From positions 66,003 to 130,002 of the forward strand of contig CAZWAD010000008.1 of assembly GCA_964631835.1 (NCBI GenBank): a stretch of 64,000 nt of DNA. The letters are read 5' to 3'. The first letter of the stretch is position 1. Each line of letters begins with the position of its first letter. A model generated the notes under the pieces. That model did not search any database. It saw nothing but the letters and a program-made list of their open reading frames with translations, and was not told the origin of the DNA. This stretch comes from Bog-950 sp964631835. Lineage in GTDB: Bacteria > Bacteroidota > Bacteroidia > Chitinophagales > LD1. Positions 42,083 through 51,283 of this stretch are shown here, one piece after another. The translations under genes and the position numbers were made by a program.

Positions 42083-43218
42083 GCCGGCTGAACTTGTTTG
42101 ACCGATGCAGCAAAAGCCGTAAGGAAACAATCTGCCTCAGATGTAGTTATGCAAAGTGGTGGAAGAATACGCACGGTATTTTTATTACTTGAAGTTCCGG
42201 TGAATATCTTGTATTCTTTCAGTAGATTTTTTCTGAGAGCTGCAATCGGCTCTGTCATCTCTACTCCTATCATTAAACCCATACCGCGTACTTTTTTTAT
42301 TTCAGAGAACCTCTTGAGATTTTCAATAAGATAGTTGCCAACCGTACGCGCATTGTCAATCAGGTTTTCTTTTTTGATTACATCAAGTACAGCAATTGCT
42401 GCTGCACAGGCAAGATGGTTTCCTCCGAAGGTTGTTCCGAGCATACCATGCTTTGCTTCAAACGAAGGGCTGATTAAAACACCAGCCACAGGAAAACCAT
42501 TGCCCATTCCTTTTGCAACGGTGATTAAATCAGGTTTAATTCCTGATTGTTGATGTGCAAAGAAATGACCGCTGCGCCCGTACCCCGATTGGATTTCATC
42601 GAGGATTAAAACAGCGCCATGTTTTATACACAACTCACGAAGTAATTTCAGAAATTCAACATCAGGAGGATTCACACCACCAACACCCTGAATGCCTTCA
42701 ATAATTACACAACAAACTTTATCGTTAAGATTTTGTTTCAACGCTTTTTCATCATTCCATGGAAGAAAAACAATGTCCTTCTTTGCATTGATATTTGCCT
42801 GAATGCTTTTGTCATCGGTAGCTGCAACTGCTAAAGAGGTTCTGCCATGAAAAGACTTTTCGAAGGCAAGAACTTTAGTACGCTTGTTTTTGAAGGAAGC
42901 AAGTTTGAGAGCATTCTCATTAGCTTCTGCGCCTGAGTTACACAGGAACAATGAATAATCTTTATAACCTGAAAGTTCACCGAGTTTTTCAGCGAGTTCC
43001 ACTTGTTGAGGAATCTTTATTGAGTTGGAGTAGAAACCAAGTTGTTGCAATTGATTTTCAATCAACTCCACATAATGCGGATGACTGTGACCAATGGAAA
43101 TAACCGCATGACCTCCATATAAATCGAGATAGCGTTCGCCTTTATCATCAAATAAATAACAGCCTTCCCCCTTTACAGGAGTAATGTCCAACAGCGGATA
43201 AACATCAAACAGGTTCAT
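42079..43218 (-). CDS. argD: acetylornithine/succinylornithine aminotransferase
   Basis: A 379-residue class III PLP aminotransferase. It shows GEGCYLFDDKGERYLDLYGGHAVISIGH, CNSGAEANENALKLA, LILDEIQSGYGRSG and the PLP-Lys block LITVAKGMGNGFPVAG. It converts N-acyl-glutamate semialdehyde to N-acyl-ornithine in arginine synthesis. The stop overlaps the argF' start by 4 bases. The gap of 154 bp to argC holds a REP-like repeat, so an internal promoter or RNA-processing site there is possible. Confidence 0.94.
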   Translation of the reverse strand: MNLFDVYPLLDITPVKGEGCYLFDDKGERYLDLYGGHAVISIGHSHPHYVELIENQLQQLGFYSNSIKIPQQVELAEKLGELSGYKDYSLFLCNSGAEANENALKLASFKNKRTKVLAFEKSFHGRTSLAVAATDDKSIQANINAKKDIVFLPWNDEKALKQNLNDKVCCVIIEGIQGVGGVNPPDVEFLKLLRELCIKHGAVLILDEIQSGYGRSGHFFAHQQSGIKPDLITVAKGMGNGFPVAGVLISPSFEAKHGMLGTTFGGNHLACAAAIAVLDVIKKENLIDNARTVGNYLIENLKRFSEIKKVRGMGLMIGVEMTEPIAALRKNLLKEYKIFTGTSSNKNTVRILPPLCITTSEADCFLTAFAASVKQVQPA

Positions 43219-43233
43219 GAGTTAATTATTGAT

Positions 43234-43347
43234 TGTCATTGCGAATCCTGCCACAAGCAGGATGAAGCAATCTTCGTTTTTGTGATTAAATAGATACCAA
43301 GGCGAATGTCGCTTCGTCCCGCTGAAACAGCGGTTCTCGCGATGACA
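43234..43347. repeat. REP-like inverted repeat between argC and argD
   Basis: It begins TGTCATTGCGA (43234-43244) and ends TCGCGATGACA (43337-43347), imperfectly complementary ends. Inner hairpins include CCTGCC-ACAAG-CAGG. The TCATTGCGA...GAAGCAATC wording matches a dispersed repeat type seen widely in Bacteroidota and other genomes. Confidence 0.7.
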
Positions 43348-43372
43348 TTGTTTGTTTAAAATAAATACCATG

Positions 43373-44356
43373 CTAAAACGCAGATGGTTTTAATTGTAAG
43401 CCGGCTTTCTCATCAAAACCGAAAACGATATTCATATTCTGAACTGCCTGTCCGGAAGCCCCTTTCAAGAGGTTATCAATTATTGATGTAATAAGGATAG
43501 TATCTTTGTTTTTTTCTAAATGAAGAAAACATCGGTTGGTGTTTATCACTTGCTTTACGTCCAATTCCTTTTTACTGATGGTCACAAACGGATGCGAAGC
43601 ATAATATTTTTTAAAAAGAACTTCCAGTTCTTCAAGTGACAAATCGCTCTCCATGTACACCGAAGCAAAAATGCCCCGCGTAAAATTGCCGCGCTGGGGA
43701 ACAAAAAATATCTCTCCGTCAAAGGACATTTGAAGCGATTTGACAGATTCTATTATTTCTTTCAGATGCTGATGAGTAAATGTTTTGTAAGTAGAAACAT
43801 TTGAGTCTCTCCAACTAAAGTGTGTGGTATCGCTTAATGATTGACCTGCACCTGTACTGCCCGTTGTTGCATTCACATGAATCTCTTTTGCTAATTTATT
43901 TACATAAGCTATAGGAAGCAAAGCGAACTCAATGCAAGTTGCAAAACAACCGGGATTGGCGATGCTTTTTGAGCCTTTAATCTTTTCGCGATTTAGCTCC
44001 GGTAGGCCATAGATGAATTTTCTGGAACTAGCTGTGTTATTTGAACTGTGACGAAAGTCCTGGCTTAAATCAATTACAACAACCTTGTCGGGTAATTGAT
44101 TTTCTCCAAGAAACTTTTTTGATGAATCATGTCCTCCGCACAAAAACAAAACATCCACATCAACACGGTGAGAAGCAGAGAAAGTCAATTCAGTCTCACC
44201 AAGCAAATCGGCATGAGTTTCATAAATTTTCTTTCCCGCCTGACTGTTGCTTTGCACAAAAGCAATTTCAACATGAGGATGCAATAGCAATAAGCGAATT
44301 AACTCACCACCTGTGTAACCAGCTCCGCCAATAATGCCTACTTTGATTTTACTCAT
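43373..44356 (-). CDS. argC: N-acetyl-gamma-glutamyl-phosphate reductase
   Basis: A 327-residue NADP-dependent reductase. It has GIIGGAGYTGGELIRLLLLHPHVEI at the N-terminus, the catalytic Cys in SIANPGCFATCIEFALLPI, and the HQHLKEI/VPQRGNFTRGIF blocks. It reduces N-acyl-glutamyl phosphate to the semialdehyde in arginine synthesis. Its start overlaps the argG stop by 4 bases (ATGA at 44353-44356), so translation is coupled. argB is not in the window. Confidence 0.95.
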   Translation of the reverse strand: MSKIKVGIIGGAGYTGGELIRLLLLHPHVEIAFVQSNSQAGKKIYETHADLLGETELTFSASHRVDVDVLFLCGGHDSSKKFLGENQLPDKVVVIDLSQDFRHSSNNTASSRKFIYGLPELNREKIKGSKSIANPGCFATCIEFALLPIAYVNKLAKEIHVNATTGSTGAGQSLSDTTHFSWRDSNVSTYKTFTHQHLKEIIESVKSLQMSFDGEIFFVPQRGNFTRGIFASVYMESDLSLEELEVLFKKYYASHPFVTISKKELDVKQVINTNRCFLHLEKNKDTILITSIIDNLLKGASGQAVQNMNIVFGFDEKAGLQLKPSAF

Positions 44357-45564
44357 GATCCAAAAGCATCTATGTTGTTCACCTGAAAATAGATACTCGT
44401 CTGGTTACCGAAAATTTTGGTGAATCCTTTTACGTCTTCTCCTGTCCACGTTTTATTCATTTCTCCATAGCTTCCGAACTTAGCTGACATCAAATCGTGA
44501 GAAGATTCAATGCCTGCCAACTCAAAGCGATATGGCAGAAGTTTTACAAATACTTTTCCGCTCACAAACTTTTGAGTGGATTGAAGGAAAGTTTCAATAT
44601 CGCGCATGGTTGGGTCGAAGTATTGTCCTTCATGTAGCCAGTTACCGTACCAGGCAGACATCTGGTCTTTCCAGTACAGTTGCCATTTGGTGAGCGTATG
44701 TTTTTCGAGCAGATGATGTGCCTTAATAATGATGAGCGGGGCGGGTGCTTCAAATCCAACTCTTCCTTTAATCCCTATAATCGTATCCCCTACATGAATA
44801 TCCCTGCCAATTCCATAAACGGAAGAAATTACTTGAAGATATTGAATAGCCTGAACAGGGTTTGCAAATAACTTGTCATTTACAGCTTTCAATTCGCCTT
44901 GCTCAAAGACGAGAGTAACGTCCTCGCTTTCTTTTTTTGTCAGCTGAGTAGGGTAAGCAGTTTCAGGCAAAGTGCTTCTCGAAGTAAGGGTTTCTTTCCC
45001 TCCAACAGATGTCCCCCATATGCCCTTATTGATACTATAAGCTGCCTTCTCAAAGTTCATTTGAACACCGTTTGCTTTCAGATATTCGATTTCCGCTTCA
45101 CGTGAAAGTTTTAAATCTCGAATGGGAGTTATTATGATAAGTTCAGGGGTCAAGATTTGAAACACCATGTCAAAACGAACTTGGTCGTTACCAGCTCCAG
45201 TACTTCCGTGTGCAACAGCATATGCGCCAATTTCTTTTGCATACCTGGCTGTAGAAATCGCCTGCACCATTCGCTCAGCACTAACCGAAAGCGGATAGGT
45301 GTTGTTTTTCAGAATGTTTCCAAAAATCAAATACTTAATTACATTCCGGTAGTAATCATCGCGAGCATCCACACATTTGAACGAAGTAACACCTAAATCC
45401 CTTGCATGAGTTTCAATGTGTACAATTTCTTCGTCTGAAAAACCACCGGTGTTAATCGTTAGCGCGTGAACTTCATAACCCAGTTCTTTTTTCAAATGAA
45501 TGGCGCAAAAGGTAGTATCCAATCCCCCGCTGAAAGCGAGAACAACTTTTTTGTTTTCCGACAT
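44353..45564 (-). CDS. argG: argininosuccinate synthase
   Basis: A 403-residue enzyme of the arginine pathway that joins citrulline and aspartate using ATP. The ATP pyrophosphatase loop AFSGGLDTTFCAIHL lies at residues 10-24, and AYAVAHGSTGAGNDQVRFDM and the GTSVGGKETLTSRST block follow. Length and motifs fit the Bacteroidota ArgG type. It follows the GNAT gene by 15 bp and leads argC, in a single operon. Confidence 0.94.
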   Translation of the reverse strand: MSENKKVVLAFSGGLDTTFCAIHLKKELGYEVHALTINTGGFSDEEIVHIETHARDLGVTSFKCVDARDDYYRNVIKYLIFGNILKNNTYPLSVSAERMVQAISTARYAKEIGAYAVAHGSTGAGNDQVRFDMVFQILTPELIIITPIRDLKLSREAEIEYLKANGVQMNFEKAAYSINKGIWGTSVGGKETLTSRSTLPETAYPTQLTKKESEDVTLVFEQGELKAVNDKLFANPVQAIQYLQVISSVYGIGRDIHVGDTIIGIKGRVGFEAPAPLIIIKAHHLLEKHTLTKWQLYWKDQMSAWYGNWLHEGQYFDPTMRDIETFLQSTQKFVSGKVFVKLLPYRFELAGIESSHDLMSAKFGSYGEMNKTWTGEDVKGFTKIFGNQTSIYFQVNNIDAFGS

Positions 45565-45579
45565 ATCCTTAAGTATACG

Positions 45580-46212
45580 TTAAATTAGGAGAGAAATAAC
45601 TTTACTAAACCAGCTTTTCTTCTCCCCCAGTTTTTCTATTCGTAGCTTAAGTTCGGTTTCTGCCGCCTTTTTCTTTTCAGCAGGATCGTAAAGCATGGCT
45701 GTGCAAAGACAATTTTTTCTTTCCTTACTTTGCAGAATAGGAAAGTTCACACAGCTTTGACAACCCTTCCAGAATTCTTCGTCATCTGTCAGTTCTGAAT
45801 AGGTAACAGGTTCATAACCTAGGTCTGAATTTATTTTCATAACCGCCAAACCGGTAGTGAGGCCGAAAAGTTTTGCATCCGGATATTTCTTTTGTGATAA
45901 TTCAAAGATTTTCATTTTGATTTCACGCGCTAACCCGCCCTTTCTGAATGGCGGAGCTACAATCAAACCGGAGTTGGCTACATATTTCCCATGTCCCCAT
46001 GATTCGATGTAGCAGAACCCCGCCCATTCTCCGTGTGAAGTTACGGCAATAACTGCCTTACCTTCTTGGATTTTCCGACTTATGTATTCCGGTGTTCTTT
46101 TAGCAATTCCGGTTCCTCTTGCTTTAGCCGATTCTTCTATTTCTGCAGATATAATTTCCGCAAATTTTATGTGTTGCTCTTCCGCAACTTTTACAATGAA
46201 TGTTTCATTCAT
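45580..46212 (-). CDS. GNAT-family N-acyltransferase heading the arginine operon
   Basis: A 210-residue GNAT protein with the acyl-CoA pocket region IVAPPFRKGGLAREIKMKIFEL. A Cys cluster (CQSCVNF...CLCTAM) in the C-terminal half is unusual for GNATs and may bind metal. As the first gene of the arg operon, it probably forms the N-acyl-glutamate (acetyl or succinyl) that starts the acylated ornithine pathway. That is inference from position; the substrate is not visible in the sequence. The upstream 532 bp to gltB is a shared divergent control region. Confidence 0.8.
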   Translation of the reverse strand: MNETFIVKVAEEQHIKFAEIISAEIEESAKARGTGIAKRTPEYISRKIQEGKAVIAVTSHGEWAGFCYIESWGHGKYVANSGLIVAPPFRKGGLAREIKMKIFELSQKKYPDAKLFGLTTGLAVMKINSDLGYEPVTYSELTDDEEFWKGCQSCVNFPILQSKERKNCLCTAMLYDPAEKKKAAETELKLRIEKLGEKKSWFSKVISLLI

Positions 46213-46744
46213 TTTTTGTTCACATAGTTTTTATTATGAATAATTGTTAGTGGTCTTGTTACAATGAAGATGTAACGATGTAGCTGATGAAATCAATTGC
46301 GAATAAAAAAAGGAGTACAAAGACTATAAGAAATCGAAAGTCTATCTAAGCGGAGCACGATGCCTTTATAAAAGATTTTTTTTACTAATGAGATAATTTT
46401 AATGCTGGAAACGGGAAGTAATTTTCCCATTGATATTTTCATCTCAGTATTCTGCTCGTAAGTAATTTTTCATAAAGCCCCGAAAATTCAAAAAAATTTT
46501 CTACTAGTTGATGCCCTTTTTTCGACAAGCATTTTGTGGATAACTCACAATGATTTATCAGCGAATACAATTTAAACCGGAAACTATCTCTACATTTTTA
46601 GAATAATGTTATTTTCAGGCGTCCGATTAATTTGAGGGAGAGGGGTTAAATTTCCATAGAATTTTCACTGGGAGTTTTTTAAACGTTGCGAAAGCGGTGT
46701 CGATGGATTATTTTAAAACAGAAAACTGAGGTTATATTATATAA
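46213..46744. other. 532-bp divergent intergenic region of arg operon and gltB
   Basis: A/T-rich, without a convincing ORF. A weak -7-like element TACATTTT is near 46590 on the plus strand. I see no clear ARG-box. It probably holds the promoters of both operons and long untranslated leaders, including about 130 bp before gltB. Confidence 0.4.
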
Positions 46745-49700
46745 ATGAAACAAAAAGAGACAGCTGGAGACGAAGGACTTTACCGGCAAGAATTTGAACG
46801 GGATAGTTGCGGGATAGGTTTTGTTGCCAATATAAAAGGCAACAAAACCCATGAGAGCATTTCTGATGCCCTCACTATTCTCGAAAATATGGAGCACAGG
46901 GGTGCTTGTGGGTGCGAAAACAACACCGGTGATGGAGCGGGAATATTGATTCAGATTCCTCATGAATTCTATTTTGAGGAGTGCCTGAAACTTGGAATTG
47001 ATTTGCCAGACTTTGGAGAATATGGTGTGGGAATGCTTTTTTTTCCAAGAGATATTGCCATACATAAGGAAGCAAGAGGAATTTTTATGCGTTCTGCCGA
47101 AAAACTGGGGCTTGAAATTCTCGGCTTCAGGAAAGTGCCGGTAAATAATGTTGCAATAGGAGAGACTGCTTTGTCCGTTGAACCTGAAATTGAGCAGGTT
47201 TTTATTGCTCGTCCTGAAAATATTGCAGACCCTGATGTTTTTGAGCGAAAGCTATTTGTGCTTCGTAAGTATGCAACCCATTTAGCTAACAACTCCCTTA
47301 AAAAAGATACAGTAGGCTTTTATGTATCCTCCCTTTCCTACAAAACTATTGTTTACAAAGGACAGCTTACCAGCTTACAATTACGCGGATATTTTCCCGA
47401 TTTGTCTGATAAGAGAGTTGTATCTGCATTTGGCTTAATTCACTCCCGGTTTGCAACCAATACTTTCCCATCATGGAAACTGGCTCAGCCGTTCCGTTTT
47501 ATTGCCCATAATGGTGAAATAAACACACTTCAGGGAAATCTGAATTGGCTGAAGACCATTGAACAAAGCTTTGTTACGGCATACTTTTCAGAAGAAGAAA
47601 TAGAGATGCTGCTGCCGGTAATTCCCGGTCCCCAATCCGATTCAGCCTGTCTGGATAATGTGATTGAGCTACTCACACTCTGTGGGCGCACGCTTCCGCA
47701 TGTAATGATGATGCTCATTCCGGAGGCATGGGATAAGAATGATTTAATGGACCCTGTGAAAAAAGCTTTCTACGAGTTTCACGCCTGTTTCATGGAACCA
47801 TGGGATGGGCCGGCTTCAATTTCCTTTACCGATGGAAAATTGATTGGAGCTACACTTGACAGAAACGGCTTACGCCCTAGCAGGTACTGCATTACCAAAG
47901 ATAACCGGGTGATAATGGCCTCCGAAACAGGAGTACTTCCGGTTCCTCCTGAAATGATTATTGAGAAAGGAAGATTGCAGCCCGGCAAAATGTTTATTGT
48001 AGATATGGAACAAGGAAGAGTAGTTAGTGATGATGAACTAAAAACGAGGATATGTTCGCAAAAACCTTATGGCGAATGGCTGAAGAAATACAAAATACGT
48101 TTGGAAGAACTGCCTGAGCCACGGATCATGTTTACTCATCTTCAACCTGAACAGGTTTTCAAATATCAGAAGGCATTTGGCTATACGAACGAAGACCTGG
48201 AAACTATTATCTCGCCTATGGCTGTAGTAGGGAAAGAGCCGGTCGGTTCTATGGGAACAGATGCTCCCCTTGCCGTTTTGAGCAATCAGGCTCAACACCT
48301 CAGTGGTTATTTCAAGCAGTTGTTTGCTCAGGTTACTAATCCACCCATAGACCCGATTCGCGAAAGGATTGTAATGTCGCTTGCATGCTTTGTCGGAAGT
48401 CAAGGAAATCTGCTGACAGAAGAACCTCAGTCGTGTCACGTTGTTGCACTCGACCAACCAGTGATAGCCCATTACGATTTGGAAAAACTACGGAGTATTG
48501 ACACTGGCATGTTTCAAACCAAGACATTACAAAGTTATTTTCGGGCGGATGGCAAACCAGGTTCACTAAAAAAAGCGCTTGACCGGTTATGCCGTTATGC
48601 AATAGATGCTGTTGAAGATGGTTTTTCACTACTTGTAATTTCTGACCGTGCAATTGATTCGGAACATGCACCTATTCCCTCCCTTTTGGCAACTGCCGCA
48701 GTTCACCATCACCTGATTCGAAAAGGTTATCGGGGAAAGGTAGGTTTGGTTATTGAAGCAGGAGACGTTTGGGAGGTACATCACTTTGCCTGTCTCATTG
48801 CTTTCGGAGCCACAGCAATCAACCCCTACCTTGCTCTGTCAACCGTTCGTACGATGAAAAATGTAGGTGCGATTAAAAGCGAATTAACTGTTCAGGAACT
48901 GCGTTTGAATTATATTAAGGCGGTAAATGACGGATTGCTGAAAGTACTTTCCAAGATGGGAATTTCAACAATTCAATCCTATCAGGGGGCTCAAATCTTC
49001 GAAATAATTGGTTTGAATAAAGATGTGGTTGACAAATATTTTACCGGTGCTACATCCCGTATTGAAGGAATAGGACTGGATGAAATTGCAAAAGAAGTTC
49101 TCGCCAATCACCATCGGGGTTTCAGCCGAAAAGAAATTCCTAACGACAAACTAAGAACAGGTGGTGTTTATAGATGGAACCGGAAAGGTGAGTTTCACTT
49201 ATGGAATCCGCAGACAGTTCATTTACTACAACAGGCTGCAAGAGATAATGATTACAAAACCTTCAAGAAATATTCATCTGCTATAAACAACCAGGCGGAG
49301 AAGGCTTGTACGCTTCGCAGTTTGTTTGAATTTAAAAAGAAACGTAACTCCATTCCCATTGAAGAAGTTGAACCTGCTGAAAATATTTACAAGCGATTTG
49401 CCACAGGCGCTATGTCATTCGGTTCTATTTCGTGGGAAGCGCATACTACTTTGGCAATAGCTATGAACCGGCTGGGAGGAAAGAGCAACACCGGTGAAGG
49501 AGGAGAGGATGAGACGAGGTATAAAATATCAGTAAATGGCGATTCCATGCGTTCTGCTATTAAGCAAATTGCTTCAGCTCGATTTGGAGTTACCAGTCAG
49601 TATATTACTGAAGCAGAGGAGTTGCAGATTAAAATGAGTCAGGGCGCAAAACCCGGTGAGGGGGGACAGCTCCCCGGTCATAAAGTGGATGAATGGATTG

Positions 49701-51274
49701 CACGTGTTCGTCATTCCACACCAGGTGTTGGTTTGATTTCTCCTCCGCCTCATCACGATATTTACTCTATTGAGGATTTGGCTCAGTTGATTTTTGATTT
49801 AAAGAATGCAAACAGGTCAGCCCGTATTAGTGTAAAGCTTGTTTCCAAAGCGGGTGTGGGTACTATTGCAGCCGGTGTAGCGAAAGCGAAAGCCGATGTA
49901 ATTTTAATTTCTGGCTATGACGGAGGCACAGGTGCTTCGCCTGTCAGTTCCATTCGTCATGCAGGTCTGCCCTGGGAACTTGGCCTCGCTGAAACTCAAC
50001 AAACCCTCATCAAAAACAAATTGCGCGGACGTGTTGTTCTTCAAACTGACGGACAACTAAAAACAGGCAGAGATATTGCGATTGCCGCTTTGCTTGGTGC
50101 AGAAGAATGGGGAGTGGCTACAGCCGCTTTAGTTGCCGGTGGATGTATTATGATGCGTAAGTGTCATTTGAATACTTGCCCGGTTGGTGTAGCAACTCAA
50201 GACCCTGAACTTAGAAAATTATTCAGCGGAGAAGTAGAGCATATCATCAACCTGTTTAAATTCTTAACACAGGAACTTCGGGAAATTATGTCCGAACTTG
50301 GCTTCAGAACGGTGGATGAAATGGTTGGACAATCGGATTGTCTCCGTATGCGCGACAACATCACTCACTGGAAACATAAAAAGCTCAACCTTTCACCTGT
50401 TTTGTTTAAAGAACCTGCTTCAGAATCCACTAAAATTTATAAGTGCGAAGAACAAGATCATGGTTTGGCAGGAGTTTTGGATTTTTCATTACTGGATATT
50501 GCTAAGCCTGCACTGGAAAGGGGAGTTAAAGTCCGGACAGAATTTGCAATTAAGAATACTGACCGGACTACCGGTGCCATTCTTTCTAATGAAATTACTA
50601 AGAAGTATGGTAAAGAAGGATTGAAAGAAAATACTATTCATATCAAATTCAAAGGTTCAGCTGGGCAAAGTTTTGCCGCTTTCAATACTAAGGGGGTAAC
50701 CTTTGAACTGGAAGGTGATGCCAATGATTATTTCGGAAAAGGTTTATCGGGTGCAAAGTTGATAATCTATCCAGATAAAAATGCAGGGTTTGTTCCCGAA
50801 CAAAATATCATTATCGGGAATGTTTCTTTTTATGGTGCTACTTCCGGTGAAGCATATATCAGGGGAAAAGCCGGTGAGAGGTTTTGCGTTCGTAACTCGG
50901 GCGCTACAACAGTTGTCGAGGGCGTTGGCGATCACGGATGTGAATACATGACCGGTGGAGTGGCTTTGATTCTTGGTGAAACCGGTAGAAATTTTGCAGC
51001 CGGTATGAGTGGTGGCATTGCTTATATATATGACATTAAGAAAAATTTCGAGCAAATGTGTAATGCGGAGATGGTTTATCTCGAAACTCCCGCTGAAAAA
51101 GATATTGAGCTTCTGAAAAAACTTTTAACGAATCATTTTAATTACACAAATAGTTCCGTAGCCAATTTGATTCTGAAAGATTTTGAAGAGCAATTGAAAT
51201 ATTTCGTCAAGGTATTTCCGAAAGAGTATAAGAAAGTTCTTTCCCGGAAAGTGGAGTACGCTAAAGAAGAATGA
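46745..51274 (+). CDS. gltB: glutamate synthase large subunit
   Basis: A 1509-residue GOGAT alpha subunit. The N-terminal amidotransferase has its nucleophile in RDSCGIGFVANI. The FMN-binding synthase domain shows GYDGGTGASPVSSIRHAGLPWE. A 3Fe-4S cluster motif (CIMMRKCHLNTCPVGVATQ) and the C-terminal beta-helix GXGXG domain (VRNSGATTVVEGVGDHGCEYMTGG) follow. It converts glutamine plus 2-oxoglutarate to two glutamates. Full length, and paired with gltD 9 bp downstream. Confidence 0.97.
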   Translation: MKQKETAGDEGLYRQEFERDSCGIGFVANIKGNKTHESISDALTILENMEHRGACGCENNTGDGAGILIQIPHEFYFEECLKLGIDLPDFGEYGVGMLFFPRDIAIHKEARGIFMRSAEKLGLEILGFRKVPVNNVAIGETALSVEPEIEQVFIARPENIADPDVFERKLFVLRKYATHLANNSLKKDTVGFYVSSLSYKTIVYKGQLTSLQLRGYFPDLSDKRVVSAFGLIHSRFATNTFPSWKLAQPFRFIAHNGEINTLQGNLNWLKTIEQSFVTAYFSEEEIEMLLPVIPGPQSDSACLDNVIELLTLCGRTLPHVMMMLIPEAWDKNDLMDPVKKAFYEFHACFMEPWDGPASISFTDGKLIGATLDRNGLRPSRYCITKDNRVIMASETGVLPVPPEMIIEKGRLQPGKMFIVDMEQGRVVSDDELKTRICSQKPYGEWLKKYKIRLEELPEPRIMFTHLQPEQVFKYQKAFGYTNEDLETIISPMAVVGKEPVGSMGTDAPLAVLSNQAQHLSGYFKQLFAQVTNPPIDPIRERIVMSLACFVGSQGNLLTEEPQSCHVVALDQPVIAHYDLEKLRSIDTGMFQTKTLQSYFRADGKPGSLKKALDRLCRYAIDAVEDGFSLLVISDRAIDSEHAPIPSLLATAAVHHHLIRKGYRGKVGLVIEAGDVWEVHHFACLIAFGATAINPYLALSTVRTMKNVGAIKSELTVQELRLNYIKAVNDGLLKVLSKMGISTIQSYQGAQIFEIIGLNKDVVDKYFTGATSRIEGIGLDEIAKEVLANHHRGFSRKEIPNDKLRTGGVYRWNRKGEFHLWNPQTVHLLQQAARDNDYKTFKKYSSAINNQAEKACTLRSLFEFKKKRNSIPIEEVEPAENIYKRFATGAMSFGSISWEAHTTLAIAMNRLGGKSNTGEGGEDETRYKISVNGDSMRSAIKQIASARFGVTSQYITEAEELQIKMSQGAKPGEGGQLPGHKVDEWIARVRHSTPGVGLISPPPHHDIYSIEDLAQLIFDLKNANRSARISVKLVSKAGVGTIAAGVAKAKADVILISGYDGGTGASPVSSIRHAGLPWELGLAETQQTLIKNKLRGRVVLQTDGQLKTGRDIAIAALLGAEEWGVATAALVAGGCIMMRKCHLNTCPVGVATQDPELRKLFSGEVEHIINLFKFLTQELREIMSELGFRTVDEMVGQSDCLRMRDNITHWKHKKLNLSPVLFKEPASESTKIYKCEEQDHGLAGVLDFSLLDIAKPALERGVKVRTEFAIKNTDRTTGAILSNEITKKYGKEGLKENTIHIKFKGSAGQSFAAFNTKGVTFELEGDANDYFGKGLSGAKLIIYPDKNAGFVPEQNIIIGNVSFYGATSGEAYIRGKAGERFCVRNSGATTVVEGVGDHGCEYMTGGVALILGETGRNFAAGMSGGIAYIYDIKKNFEQMCNAEMVYLETPAEKDIELLKKLLTNHFNYTNSSVANLILKDFEEQLKYFVKVFPKEYKKVLSRKVEYAKEE

Positions 51275-51283
51275 TAGAATAAA

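Noticed and set aside
42083..42130. Longer argF' starting inside argD
   Set aside because: The extra 16 residues are unlike the family, and ATG 42082 forms the coupled ATGA overlap.
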